From positions 1 through 43,195 of IMG/VR virus record IMGVR_UViG_3300044639_000555: DNA of 43,195 nucleotides; one strand, written 5' to 3'. This DNA comes from a virus. Position 1 is the stretch's first letter; every line of letters begins with the position of its first letter. The position numbers were made by a program, and so were the translations under genes. Below, one piece after another: positions 15,344-22,474 of the stretch. Under the pieces are notes generated by a model. The model ran no database searches, had not been told where the DNA came from, and was given only the letters and a program-made list of their open reading frames with translations.

Positions 15344-15543
15344 CAATTTAGACCCCACTTTACTTTCAACCAAATACGCTCATGTATGTAATAATCAATA
15401 CTGAGTAGTATATGAAGTGCTGTTGCAAATCCAGTAGCATTAGTAATGTCACCTGTAAACATATATGTCCATAATATAGTAAATAGCCATGCTGTGATCC
15501 TATACGTTAGCATTCTAACTAGTGTTCTTTTCTTTGTTTCCAT
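15343..15543 (-). CDS. DUF2061-like small membrane protein
   Basis: This 66-residue protein starts [20 protein letters not shown]. It has two hydrophobic helices, a TGDITNAT turn and the ending YYIHERIWLKVKW, which is the DUF2061 signature (R-x-iaTwRi ... TGd ... YY-HERiW). The family is an uncharacterised inner-membrane protein, often near nucleotide or sulfur metabolism. It is coupled to queE by TAATG. Confidence 0.78.
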   Translation of the reverse strand: METKKRTLVRMLTYRITAWLFTILWTYMFTGDITNATGFATALHILLSIDYYIHERIWLKVKWGLN

Positions 15544-16391
15544 TAAGTTCCCCATTCGTTTTTGAACAATGGGACTTGGAGTCTGTCACTGTATCGCCAG
15601 CCTTTTTGCATTGCGAGTTCCGCCACATTTCTATTATTAAGATTGTACACCCGCTCAACCCCACCGCATGGCATAAGATACACAGGACCACGAAAAGCCC
15701 TCTTACGATATTCATTGACTGCTTCCTCTGCCTCTTCGGCATCTTCTTTTGTAGCAATCACAAACTTAAGATATACAAATCCTACTTCACCGTAATCATG
15801 TATGACCTCTGACTTAATTGCATCTCCCCAACCCTCACCACTGATACTAAGTTTTGGACTTACACTAAATGTAATACAATTCTTTTCTCTGTTTCTTTTC
15901 CAATCACCTAGGTAGTTTTTAACTTCTGGGTATAACATTTGTGTACCGTTTGTCTCAAATGTTAGTTCTTTGAGTGGTCTCATTTTTTCGTGCGAAAGTA
16001 ATTCTGGATATGATTTTTGCCATCCGAGAAGAGGTTCGCCACCGGTGATAACAAGATGCTCATCCAACCAACGACCATGAGGGAGTACATCAATAATGCT
16101 ACTAATAATATCACTGGTAGTGCGATAAGGACTAAGATGCCTGAAACGAGGGTCCCAAGATGCATAACTATCGCATCCAGTGCTGACAAGTGGTAAGGAT
16201 TTATAATCCGTATAATCTTCTGCTTTAATCGCAATAATGTTTCTCTCATTAGTCTTTTCCCCCTTTGGCATACCAAAGCCGTCACATTTGAAGTTACACC
16301 CAAATGTTCTTAGAAAGACGCTAGGTACACCCATATAGCGACCTTCGCCCTGTATACTATAAAATAATTCTGATATTTTAATATCTGTCAT
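15543..16391 (-). CDS. queE: 7-carboxy-7-deazaguanine synthase (QueE)
   Basis: This 282-residue radical SAM enzyme converts 6-carboxytetrahydropterin to 7-carboxy-7-deazaguanine (CDG). [18 protein letters not shown] is the family N-terminus. Cysteines at 32 and 36 (GCNFKC) and at 73 ([11 protein letters not shown]) are the iron-sulfur ligands, and TGGEP at about 116-120 contacts SAM. The third cysteine is far from the first two because of an insertion of about 35 residues, a layout I recall from phage QueE. The start overlaps the DfrB gene by 14 nt. It acts downstream of FolE and QueD, both in this window. Confidence 0.94.
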   Translation of the reverse strand: MTDIKISELFYSIQGEGRYMGVPSVFLRTFGCNFKCDGFGMPKGEKTNERNIIAIKAEDYTDYKSLPLVSTGCDSYASWDPRFRHLSPYRTTSDIISSIIDVLPHGRWLDEHLVITGGEPLLGWQKSYPELLSHEKMRPLKELTFETNGTQMLYPEVKNYLGDWKRNREKNCITFSVSPKLSISGEGWGDAIKSEVIHDYGEVGFVYLKFVIATKEDAEEAEEAVNEYRKRAFRGPVYLMPCGGVERVYNLNNRNVAELAMQKGWRYSDRLQVPLFKNEWGT

Positions 16392-16566
16392 GTTTCACCC
16401 AAAATTCAAGTGCCTTTGCAGGATAAATTTGTACAGACCCTTTTTCAGTATCACTTTCAACAGCATAACCCTCAGGAGTTAACTCAGTTGAATATGTACC
16501 AACAACAATACCGTGCCATTGTGACCCGGAAACTTTCTTAACTAAATCACCTAATTTAAATTTCAT
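16378..16566 (-). CDS. R67-type dihydrofolate reductase (DfrB-like)
   Basis: This 62-residue SH3-like protein matches the plasmid R67 (DfrB) dihydrofolate reductase. The block [18 protein letters not shown] is followed by [10 protein letters not shown] and [12 protein letters not shown]. The active-site tetrad elements are all visible: V45-Q46-I47-Y48 (R67 V66-Q67-I68-Y69) and K11 (R67 K32), with identical spacing of 35 residues between Lys and Gln. These enzymes work as homotetramers with one central pore and are naturally trimethoprim-insensitive. The start MKFKLGD was chosen at 16566. An upstream frame of 28 extra codons reads into the previous gene. It sits directly before queE in a pterin-related operon. 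Confidence 0.85.
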   Translation of the reverse strand: MKFKLGDLVKKVSGSQWHGIVVGTYSTELTPEGYAVESDTEKGSVQIYPAKALEFWVKHDRY

Positions 16567-16571
16567 ATCTT

Positions 16572-16754
16572 TCACCAATGATGTATTACACCTGCAACAA
16601 TAAAAAAGTTTGTGATAACGTATATTAACACAATTAAAGTACGAATGCAAGCAATACGGTCAGCTTCCTGATCCGTATTACCTGCTTTCTCTCCCAGGGC
16701 TTTTGCCCATATCCGCCAAATATTAGTTACTACTCTTAACAATGTTTTCTTCAT
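16572..16754 (-). CDS. Small membrane protein with C-terminal helix (60 aa)
   Basis: Starts [20 protein letters not shown] and ends with one hydrophobic segment, [20 protein letters not shown]. The part [17 protein letters not shown] is one I recall from small phage proteins of unknown role. The gene overlaps the transporter gene by about 30 nt. A preceding GTG could be used instead of the ATG. Confidence 0.65.
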   Translation of the reverse strand: MKKTLLRVVTNIWRIWAKALGEKAGNTDQEADRIACIRTLIVLIYVITNFFIVAGVIHHW

Positions 16755-17361
16755 CACTTGCCAATTTCTTTTGCAACTGACTTAACAATAAACCATAAGC
16801 GGGTAGAATAACTAACAAACTTACAAGTACTTTACTAATTGAATTGTTGGTTGCAACAATGTGCCAGTTAGCAGCCATAAACTCATTTGCGCCGCCTGCA
16901 AATGCAGTACCAAAGAATACATAAGTATCAAGGAAAGTTGATACTACTGCACTAATAGCAGGAGCATACCACCACGTTGCGTATTTTTCTCTAATATATT
17001 GGAATACATAAACATCAAGTAAGTTACTTAACAAATAAGCAACGCCTGATCCTAAACCAATCCGAAACGCTACTGAATCAGGCGCACCGCCCATTTTAAC
17101 AACAATCATTGATACAATGATAGCTGGAATGAATGCTAATGCAATAACTGCACGGCCAGTTTGTTTACCTAGCAACCGAACAGTTAAGTCAGTAAGTACA
17201 ACTACTAATGGGAAAGTAAAAGCAGCCCATGCAAGTGGCGCGCCGAACACTTCAAATTTAAATTGTACAATATAATTGCTAATTGCAATAATAATAATGT
17301 GGGCTAGCATTAGCTTAACTGCTAATACTCTATCCACTCCGTTTAAAATTTTGTCTAACAT
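16723..17361 (-). CDS. Queuosine precursor transporter, YhhQ family
   Basis: This 212-residue integral membrane protein has about six hydrophobic helices. The YhhQ/QueT-family segment (FPLVVVLTDLTVRLLGKQTG) is followed by RIGLGSGVAYLLSNLLDVYV and a FLDTYVFFGTAFAG motif. The family imports 7-deazapurines such as preQ0 and preQ1 across the inner membrane. AAAAAGGAG precedes the ATG at 17361, which decides the start over a longer frame inside queD. It follows queD in one transcription unit, so the phage can both make and import base precursors. Confidence 0.9.
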   Translation of the reverse strand: MLDKILNGVDRVLAVKLMLAHIIIIAISNYIVQFKFEVFGAPLAWAAFTFPLVVVLTDLTVRLLGKQTGRAVIALAFIPAIIVSMIVVKMGGAPDSVAFRIGLGSGVAYLLSNLLDVYVFQYIREKYATWWYAPAISAVVSTFLDTYVFFGTAFAGGANEFMAANWHIVATNNSISKVLVSLLVILPAYGLLLSQLQKKLASDEENIVKSSN

Positions 17362-17374
17362 AATTTTCTCCTTT

Positions 17375-17914
17375 TTAATTAAACAAGTCCTCATTCCATT
17401 CACGATGTCCTTCACGACAAGCCATGTTACTTTGAGTTTCACGGACTTCTACACGATAACACCATAAACGCTCTGCCTCACCCGGTCCCCATAAGTCCGG
17501 TATGTAAACTCCATTAACATACTTGTAGAGCATGTCCGCTAAACCTTCACAACCTAATCTAGGAAGAATAGTAAGTTTAGCCATATTTCTTTGTTCTAGT
17601 AATTTGTATGTTTCTAGTTCAGGATCATCTTCTGCAACTAGTAATGTATGGTCAAATTGACTTTCTAAAGTTTTCTTTAATTCTTTTAGCCCACCGTAAT
17701 CTGCCGCCCAATTACGAACATCTAAGTGGTCTGTACCAAAATAAAATTTCATACTGAAACTATAACCATGAATCATATTGCAATGACTGTCTGCACGCCA
17801 TTGTCTGTATGCACACGGAAATGCATCGTGATACTCTTTAGTTGACGTATATTTGTATTGTTTCGATGAACGCCATGGGTTTGAGTCAAAACCAAGTTGA
17901 TTTAAGTTTGCCAT
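17375..17914 (-). CDS. queD: 6-carboxytetrahydropterin synthase (QueD), long form
   Basis: This 179-residue T-fold enzyme turns 7,8-dihydroneopterin triphosphate into 6-carboxytetrahydropterin. FPCAYRQWRADSHCNMIHGY carries the catalytic Cys (45) and zinc His (44, 49). ADYGGLKELK, QFDHTLLVAEDD and VEVRETQSNMA complete the family pattern. The extra length and the CAYRQWRADSHC variant match the long proteobacterial QueD-like form rather than the 120-residue E. coli type. AGGAGAAAAATATG gives the start. It is first in a transcription unit from the promoter at 17932-17960. Confidence 0.92.
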   Translation of the reverse strand: MANLNQLGFDSNPWRSSKQYKYTSTKEYHDAFPCAYRQWRADSHCNMIHGYSFSMKFYFGTDHLDVRNWAADYGGLKELKKTLESQFDHTLLVAEDDPELETYKLLEQRNMAKLTILPRLGCEGLADMLYKYVNGVYIPDLWGPGEAERLWCYRVEVRETQSNMACREGHREWNEDLFN

Positions 17915-17931
17915 ATTTTTCTCCTATGTTA

Positions 17932-17960
17932 ATTATAGCATAGGCAGCAGAATTTGTAAA
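17932..17960 (-). promoter_or_regulatory. Sigma-70-type promoter for the queD-yhhQ-dfrB-queE operon
   Basis: Minus strand TTTACA (17960-17955), 17-nt spacer, TATAAT (17937-17932). The leader of about 12-15 nt carries AGGAG before the queD ATG. Confidence 0.82.
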
Positions 17961-17988
17961 GCGGGATGATGACCGTAGACCGCTATTC

Positions 17989-18456
17989 TTATTTACCTTT
18001 TTTGGCTTCAGCCTCAAATACTCGTTTACGCAAACTAGTAGAACTGAAACTATGGTCACGACCATTAAAAACAATTCCTATTCCACGCTGGTAACATGCC
18101 GCATCACCCGAGAATTGTTTACCTTCATACTCAATACCCAGTATACGTACATTAAGAGGTAATATCAATAACAAATCAACTAAGTCTTGTTCAGTTTGAT
18201 AAACTACAACTTCATCTACATAACGACATGCACTTAATTGTATTTGTCGTTCTACAATACTTTGAATGGGCTTATTTTTTGTATCAGGTCTATCAATCGT
18301 TGGATCAGTTTGTAGGCCTGCAATTAGATAATCACAATGATTCTTTGCCTCACTAAGCATTGCAATATGTCCTGCATGTAGCATATCAAAGGTACTAAAG
18401 GTTATACCTATCTTTTTGCCATTTTTATTAAGTTTTTTAATTTTATTGAATATCAT
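17989..18456 (-). CDS. Cytidylyltransferase-like nucleotidyltransferase
   Basis: This 155-residue protein has the nucleotidyltransferase Rossmann pattern: GITFSTFDMLHAGHIAML contains the HxGH loop (HAGH), and FSSTSLRKRV near the C-terminus is the ISSTxLR nucleotide-binding motif. The length fits glycerol-3-phosphate cytidylyltransferase or the HldE-type domain. The substrate cannot be told from sequence. Its ATG overlaps the upstream TGA. With the epimerase and two glycosyltransferases it may supply an activated sugar or polyol. Confidence 0.88.
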   Translation of the reverse strand: MIFNKIKKLNKNGKKIGITFSTFDMLHAGHIAMLSEAKNHCDYLIAGLQTDPTIDRPDTKNKPIQSIVERQIQLSACRYVDEVVVYQTEQDLVDLLLILPLNVRILGIEYEGKQFSGDAACYQRGIGIVFNGRDHSFSSTSLRKRVFEAEAKKGK

Positions 18457-18689
18457 TTTTGCAATGTTCTCCACATAACTTTTTGCTCATGTTCTTTAAG
18501 AAACTCATCTTCACCTGAAAATGTAGGTGCATCTTTCATTATAGCATCTAACATCCATTTCAATTTATATAAATCTTTTTTAATTTCAAATGTGGTGAAT
18601 CCGTCATTGTACGGACTATTCAACTCTACCCCACTCATATAGATTTGATGACTAACACTATTATAATCCATTGGTTTTCTAAATCCCAT
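18453..18689 (-). CDS. Conserved small phage protein (78 aa)
   Basis: Starts MGFRKPMDYNSVSHQIYMSG. The pattern VSHQIYMSGVELNSPYNDGF followed by FEIKKDLYKLKWMLD is familiar from T4-like aquatic phages, without an assigned role. It is helical and charged at the C-terminus. It overlaps the 45-residue gene upstream and is coupled downstream by ATGA. Confidence 0.65.
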   Translation of the reverse strand: MGFRKPMDYNSVSHQIYMSGVELNSPYNDGFTTFEIKKDLYKLKWMLDAIMKDAPTFSGEDEFLKEHEQKVMWRTLQK

Positions 18690-18816
18690 TATTTAAACTC
18701 CTAATTCTACGCCATATAACATCAAATGTATTTGGATTCAACATAACTTCCCATCCTTTTGGAATTACTTCAGGAAAAAAATGTATCTTACCGTTGCTGT
18801 GTTTATACCATTTCAT
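18679..18816 (-). CDS. Small hypothetical protein (45 aa)
   Basis: The intact frame MKWYKHSNGKIHFFPEVIPK...LNNGI fills the gap between its neighbours. The ATG overlaps the upstream TGA (ATGA), and the stop lies 11 nt inside the downstream gene. It is rich in Trp and basic residues. The tight fit argues that it is real. Confidence 0.6.
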   Translation of the reverse strand: MKWYKHSNGKIHFFPEVIPKGWEVMLNPNTFDVIWRRIRSLNNGI

Positions 18817-19013
18817 TCTTGTTTCCTTTGCGGATAATAGTAGTGACAGTCACTCCGACTACCATACCAGTCTCCAGCCATTCCACCTAAGTATTGTAAA
18901 GTTGATTTGGCTCGTTCTTCACTGCCGGGACACATACCCACAACCCATGGTGTTATTTTCCTAGCACGAATATATTGTTTGAGGTAGTGTACGCTTTGTT
19001 CACGTGCCCACAT
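18813..19013 (-). CDS. Small hypothetical protein (66 aa)
   Basis: Starts MWAREQSVHYLKQYIRARKI, with GGAG seven bases before the ATG. The second half, GMCPGSEERAKSTLQYLGGM, ends in GDWYGSRSDCHYYY. No family is recognised. It overlaps the paralogue of the MNERI family upstream by 14 nt. Confidence 0.6.
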   Translation of the reverse strand: MWAREQSVHYLKQYIRARKITPWVVGMCPGSEERAKSTLQYLGGMAGDWYGSRSDCHYYYPQRKQE

Positions 19014-19278
19014 TATCAACTCCAAAGTGGTCTTTAGTCTTATCTATCATTCGGCGAAAATGCACTATCTTACCTTCATGCCACCTGCGGTCAAAATCAT
19101 TGCATGATGTAGTCTTATATTTCTCCAACATAGCAATCTCATATTCAAGTAAGCCAATGAATTCTGTTGTCATCAACTCGGCGAACTTTTTACATTCAGG
19201 CATATCCCAATGACCGATGCCAAACATATCTTTTTCATAGCCAGCCAGTTCAACAAGTTTTTGAATTCGTTCGTTCAT
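19000..19278 (-). CDS. Small phage protein of the MNERI...HFGV family
   Basis: This 92-residue protein begins MNERIQKLVELAGYEKDMFG and ends KTKDHFGVDNVGT. The core CKKFAELMTTEFIGLLEYEI aligns with the gene at 534-734, so the phage holds at least two copies about 18 kb apart. It is helical and acidic. Its ATG overlaps the folE stop by four bases. Confidence 0.75.
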   Translation of the reverse strand: MNERIQKLVELAGYEKDMFGIGHWDMPECKKFAELMTTEFIGLLEYEIAMLEKYKTTSCNDFDRRWHEGKIVHFRRMIDKTKDHFGVDNVGT

Positions 19279-19949
19279 TTTTGTCTTGCAATTTGATAGA
19301 ATTCTGCACGGGCTGCTGGATCAGTTTTAAATCCACCACCTAAACGTGTAGTAACTGTACTACTACCAGTATCTTCTACACCACGACTCTTAACACAATA
19401 ATGTTGTGCGTCAATCATAACTGCAACATCTTCCGTGTCCAGAATATATTGTAATGTATGAAAGATTTGTTCAGTCAATCGTTCTTGGATTTGTGGACGC
19501 TTACTAAAGTATTCTACAATGCGATTGATCTTGCTTAAACCAAGTACTCTGTCTTTGGGAACATATGCCACAGTAGCAAGCCCATCAATGATTACAAAGT
19601 GATGTTCACAATTACTCTGTACGTTAACATTACGTTCACATACCATTTCGTTGTATTTCATTTTATTGTCAACAGTAGTACATTTAGGGAATGCTTCGTA
19701 ATCTAAACCCCAGAAAATTTCGTTTACGGTCATTTTTGCCCAACGCTTAGGTGTTTCTTCTAAGCTATCATCAGATAAATCAAGACCCAAAGTCTCCATG
19801 ATAGCTTTAAAGTGATTTTCAATGATATCAATTTTATCTTTGCGGTCTATATTGTTAGGTTTAATAGGGGTTTCAACTCCCATTTTAACTAAATGTTCGT
19901 GTACTTTTAATCCTAATTCAGGATTTGTTTTTGTCTTATTGTAACTCAT
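19275..19949 (-). CDS. folE: GTP cyclohydrolase I (FolE)
   Basis: This 224-residue enzyme opens GTP to 7,8-dihydroneopterin triphosphate, the first step of both folate and 7-deazaguanine synthesis. LEETPKRWAKM, then SNCEHHFVIIDG with zinc ligands Cys and His, LGLSKINRIVEYFSKRPQIQ, and HYCVKSRGVEDTGSSTVTT are the family blocks. All catalytic residues appear present. The start at 19949 has GGAGG eight bases upstream. An ATG 12 codons earlier lacks this. It is preceded by a hairpin leader and a late-like promoter motif. Confidence 0.95.
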   Translation of the reverse strand: MSYNKTKTNPELGLKVHEHLVKMGVETPIKPNNIDRKDKIDIIENHFKAIMETLGLDLSDDSLEETPKRWAKMTVNEIFWGLDYEAFPKCTTVDNKMKYNEMVCERNVNVQSNCEHHFVIIDGLATVAYVPKDRVLGLSKINRIVEYFSKRPQIQERLTEQIFHTLQYILDTEDVAVMIDAQHYCVKSRGVEDTGSSTVTTRLGGGFKTDPAARAEFYQIARQK

Positions 19950-19986
19950 AGATAACCCTCCGTTGTGAGTGTTTTGTTTTGACATT

Positions 19987-20006
19987 GTGCAACCTTTATG
20001 TTGCAC
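19987..20006 (-). promoter_or_regulatory. Perfect hairpin in the folE leader
   Basis: Minus strand GTGCAAC-ATAAAG-GTTGCAC is a perfect 7-bp stem with a 6-nt loop. It is about 38 nt before the folE ATG and starts three bases after a late-promoter-like motif, so it would form the 5' end of the message. Confidence 0.6.
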
Positions 20007-20008
20007 AA

Positions 20009-20018
20009 GTATTTATGC
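20009..20018 (-). promoter_or_regulatory. Late-promoter-like motif before folE
   Basis: Minus strand GCATAAATAC matches seven of eight bases of the T4 late core TATAAATA. It overlaps the stop codon of the upstream 62-residue gene. Prediction by similarity only. Confidence 0.45.
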
Positions 20019-20201
20019 TTGAGTAGAAGTGTTTTGAATTTCTTCCAATGCATTATCATACCCACGCTGATAATCATCAGCGTCGGCCTCTGCATCTTCA
20101 ATATCAGAATATGGATTGACAAATTTTTCTTTTGCAATTGCAGAATCATATCCTTGTTTATAAGGAGCTTCTGCGTATAGTTCAATTTTCTTTTTTGCCA
20201 T
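20013..20201 (-). CDS. Small acidic phage protein (62 aa)
   Basis: Starts MAKKKIELYAEAPYKQGYDS. The middle (NPYSDIEDAEADADDYQRGY) is very acidic and the repeated pattern QGYDSA/RGYDNA is notable. Function unknown. It lies between the Hc1-like gene and folE, and its stop codon overlaps a late-like promoter motif. Confidence 0.65.
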   Translation of the reverse strand: MAKKKIELYAEAPYKQGYDSAIAKEKFVNPYSDIEDAEADADDYQRGYDNALEEIQNTSTQA

Positions 20202-20203
20202 GA

Positions 20204-20392
20204 TTAAGCCTTTGCTTCTTTACGTGCAGTCTTTTCAGCAGTAATTTCATTACGGCGTGCTTTAACTGCTTTAGCCAACTCTGCTAATGCTTTACGGGCA
20301 CGGGTGCCAGCGGCTGCATTACCTTTGTTAAACTTTTCATTCTCGGCATTGTATGCTGCCAAACTTGTTTCGATATCATTATGTGCGTTCAT
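20204..20392 (-). CDS. Histone H1-like (Hc1-like) protein
   Basis: This 62-residue basic helical protein has the Hc1-type core: EKFNKGNAAAGTRARKALAE followed by LAKAVKARRNEITAEK. The GNxAAGTRxRKxLxEL pattern is that of small bacterial histone H1-like proteins, which bind and compact DNA. A phage copy may condense host or phage DNA. The call is from memory of the family pattern. The ATG overlaps the upstream stop by four bases. Confidence 0.65.
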   Translation of the reverse strand: MNAHNDIETSLAAYNAENEKFNKGNAAAGTRARKALAELAKAVKARRNEITAEKTARKEAKA

Positions 20393-20622
20393 TTTTTCTT
20401 TCCTTTTTTGAGTTTAATTTCTACTGAGGCAATTGCCTCTTGCACTTCTTTCATCAAAGCATCATCATCCCACTCTAGTTTTGTAGAACCATTTGGGTAT
20501 TTTGTCACAGTTAGATGACTTCCTTTAATGACTACAGGTTCTAAATCGTAATATTCTTCCTTCATTACAACCTGGTCGTCAAACTGTTCTGCGTCAGTTT
20601 TTTTCTTTTTACGTGTTGCCAT
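20389..20622 (-). CDS. Small conserved phage protein (77 aa)
   Basis: Starts MATRKKKKTDAEQFDDQVVM. A basic N-terminus, an acidic middle (KEEYYDLEPVVIKGSHLTVT), a KYPNGSTKLEWDDD strand-turn and a Lys-rich end (KLKKGKKK) are visible. The start at 20622 keeps overlap with the glycosyltransferase to 14 nt. A longer frame would run 130 nt into it. Function unknown. Confidence 0.62.
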   Translation of the reverse strand: MATRKKKKTDAEQFDDQVVMKEEYYDLEPVVIKGSHLTVTKYPNGSTKLEWDDDALMKEVQEAIASVEIKLKKGKKK

Positions 20623-21796
20623 ATTTGCTTTCTCTAGTATGTTTGCGATAATCAGTTGACATACGCAACCAATGTTCACCTTTGCCTTCCATGATATCAC
20701 AAATCCTATCGATAGTACCATGAGTCCAATCACTGATCTTACCCATATTGTCACTTGGCTTATCCAATAGTTTTTCTAGCTTGTCTAGGGCATCTTCTAT
20801 TGACCAAGGAACATAAAGTCTGGTATGGTCATTAGAAAAAGTCTCAGGGAAAGACCTATAAGCAGGGTATAAAACATTACACCCAAGAGTATCTGCTTCA
20901 CTGACTGTGTTGGAAACCCAATCTTGAAGGGCGCAATTAAACACGACACGACTATCATTAACGATATCATAGTAAGCATTTTTATTCAAATCCTCATTAA
21001 TAATTAATAGACCCTTTGCTTGCAAGTCATATGTACGTTGCATATAGCTTTGATTGTTACTACGTAGTTTAGCACCACTGCATATACAAAACTCTACGGG
21101 GCTGCCCGGGTGACGTTTATGCCATGCTTCAATAACATCCATATAGAAATCAGGTTGTTTTTCTTGATCCCATCTTGCACTAAACACCACACGTGGCTTG
21201 CGCTTATTCCAAGATAAAATCTTATTACCAACTCGTTCTTTAACTTCTTCTTTACTAAACGCAAGACCTGATATATTATAAATTGGGGCTTCCCAGCCTG
21301 CAATCTTCATGTGCATTACCATTTCTTCGTTACTAGCTAGAACGCCGTCTACAAACGAATCAACCATTTTTTCATAATGACCCATAAATTTAGACATACC
21401 CCATACATGAACAAAATCATCAGGATCAATGGACTGAGCAAGACAGCGAACATAAATCCGAGGCCTGTTAGCTTTGTCGATTTGTTTAAGAATATAGGGT
21501 AAAGATTCAATGCCTGGCTGAAACATATCTTCAAAGTAGATAACATCTTCATCGTTAAGAAGTCCTTCTTTCATCCACTTGATTAGTGTCATTAGTTGTG
21601 ACATACCAAAGTATGTACGACCATGTGCATCTAATACTTGACCGGTTACAATAGATTGATCGGCAGTCAACGTATCACCAGGGACTACTGTATAGTCAAT
21701 TCCTCTACGTTTGAACACACGTTCATTCCACTCTGTTAATTGCAGAGTGTATCTTGCTTTATATGGCTCAAGGCCCATATAATATAAGGTTCTCAT
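20609..21796 (-). CDS. Glycosyltransferase-like protein, GT-B fold
   Basis: This 395-residue protein starts MRTLYYMGLEPYKARYTLQL. The C-terminal domain has RVVFSARWDQEKQPDFYMDV and later VSEADTLGCNVLYPAY (the donor-binding region), typical of GT4-like transferases, and PRIYVRCLAQSIDPDD lies in the first domain. I recall relatives in T4-like cyanophages next to replication genes. The acceptor is unknown. It could decorate DNA bases, given the DpdA gene two positions upstream, or virion glycans. It overlaps both neighbours by a few bases. Confidence 0.82.
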   Translation of the reverse strand: MRTLYYMGLEPYKARYTLQLTEWNERVFKRRGIDYTVVPGDTLTADQSIVTGQVLDAHGRTYFGMSQLMTLIKWMKEGLLNDEDVIYFEDMFQPGIESLPYILKQIDKANRPRIYVRCLAQSIDPDDFVHVWGMSKFMGHYEKMVDSFVDGVLASNEEMVMHMKIAGWEAPIYNISGLAFSKEEVKERVGNKILSWNKRKPRVVFSARWDQEKQPDFYMDVIEAWHKRHPGSPVEFCICSGAKLRSNNQSYMQRTYDLQAKGLLIINEDLNKNAYYDIVNDSRVVFNCALQDWVSNTVSEADTLGCNVLYPAYRSFPETFSNDHTRLYVPWSIEDALDKLEKLLDKPSDNMGKISDWTHGTIDRICDIMEGKGEHWLRMSTDYRKHTRESKYGNT

Positions 21797-21996
21797 TTGC
21801 TATCTTCTGACCAAGAATTCTTGGGATACTTTCCTGCTAGTTGTTTTTGATGTTGACGATATGCAAAACTACGCATATCATAGAGAGTTGCCTCATCAAA
21901 CTTATACCCGAAGTCTACACAGAATTCTTTGTATTTTTCCAAGTCATCAAAGATTTGATGTACACGGGGATTAGATTGAAATGTTGGTTTTGCCAT
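21793..21996 (-). CDS. Small conserved phage protein (67 aa)
   Basis: MAKPTFQSNPRVHQIFDDLE at the start and VDFGYKFDEATLYDMRSFAY then RQHQKQLAGK form a pattern I recall from T4-like cyanophages, where it is also near a glycosyltransferase. AAAGGAAAT precedes the ATG. Role unknown. It is coupled to the glycosyltransferase by ATGA. Confidence 0.7.
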   Translation of the reverse strand: MAKPTFQSNPRVHQIFDDLEKYKEFCVDFGYKFDEATLYDMRSFAYRQHQKQLAGKYPKNSWSEDSK

Positions 21997-22007
21997 TTTG
22001 ATTTCCT

Positions 22008-22463
22008 TTAAATAGCGGTTGAAAGATAAGGTCTAATTGTATTGTAATAAGTCGTAGCACCGTTCTCACCGTCTTCGGAGACTGTGATTTCAATGTTACG
22101 ATCTGGATATCTAGTAGCGATTTGCAAATACAAATCATCACTAATCATTTCACAACTTTTGTAATTCAATTCAAGTGTGCCGCCTTTATAGAGATTCTCT
22201 AACCAGCGTTTGAATTGAATAAACTCAATATCCCTGTCATCGTGAAATACTTCAATCGCCACATTAAAGTGAAAAATGTGACGATGTGGAGTTCCTAGAA
22301 AGCTAATATCATATTCATCACCCGTTGCGAGTGCTGGATCTGTTGCTGCCGCTGGGTATAAATGAATACCCTCTTTTTGAAATGTTACGAAAATCATACG
22401 TTTGGCATGATGTTTAATTCGTTGACGCTTTTCGAATTCTGCTTGTTCTCTTTGAATATCCAT
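22008..22463 (-). CDS. Possible T-fold (QueD-like) protein
   Basis: This is a 151-residue conserved phage protein. The order TPHRHIFHFNVAIEVFHDDR, then IEFIQFKRWLENL, LELNYKSCEMISDDL and ITVSEDGENGATTY, mirrors QueD: an HxH zinc site in a strand (here H60, H62), the mvxDFxxLK helix, a PTxE-type middle and a final E near ITVSED. I recall the protein from cyanophages as hypothetical. A T-fold role in deazaguanine chemistry or a structural relative is inferred. It begins 11 nt after the dpdA stop, with AAGGAA upstream. Confidence 0.6.
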   Translation of the reverse strand: MDIQREQAEFEKRQRIKHHAKRMIFVTFQKEGIHLYPAAATDPALATGDEYDISFLGTPHRHIFHFNVAIEVFHDDRDIEFIQFKRWLENLYKGGTLELNYKSCEMISDDLYLQIATRYPDRNIEITVSEDGENGATTYYNTIRPYLSTAI

Positions 22464-22474
22464 TTTAAAATTCC

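Noticed and set aside
15515-15757. Minus-strand frame of 80 codons overlapping queE
   Set aside because: It lies in another frame of the well-supported queE and has no ribosome site or family pattern.
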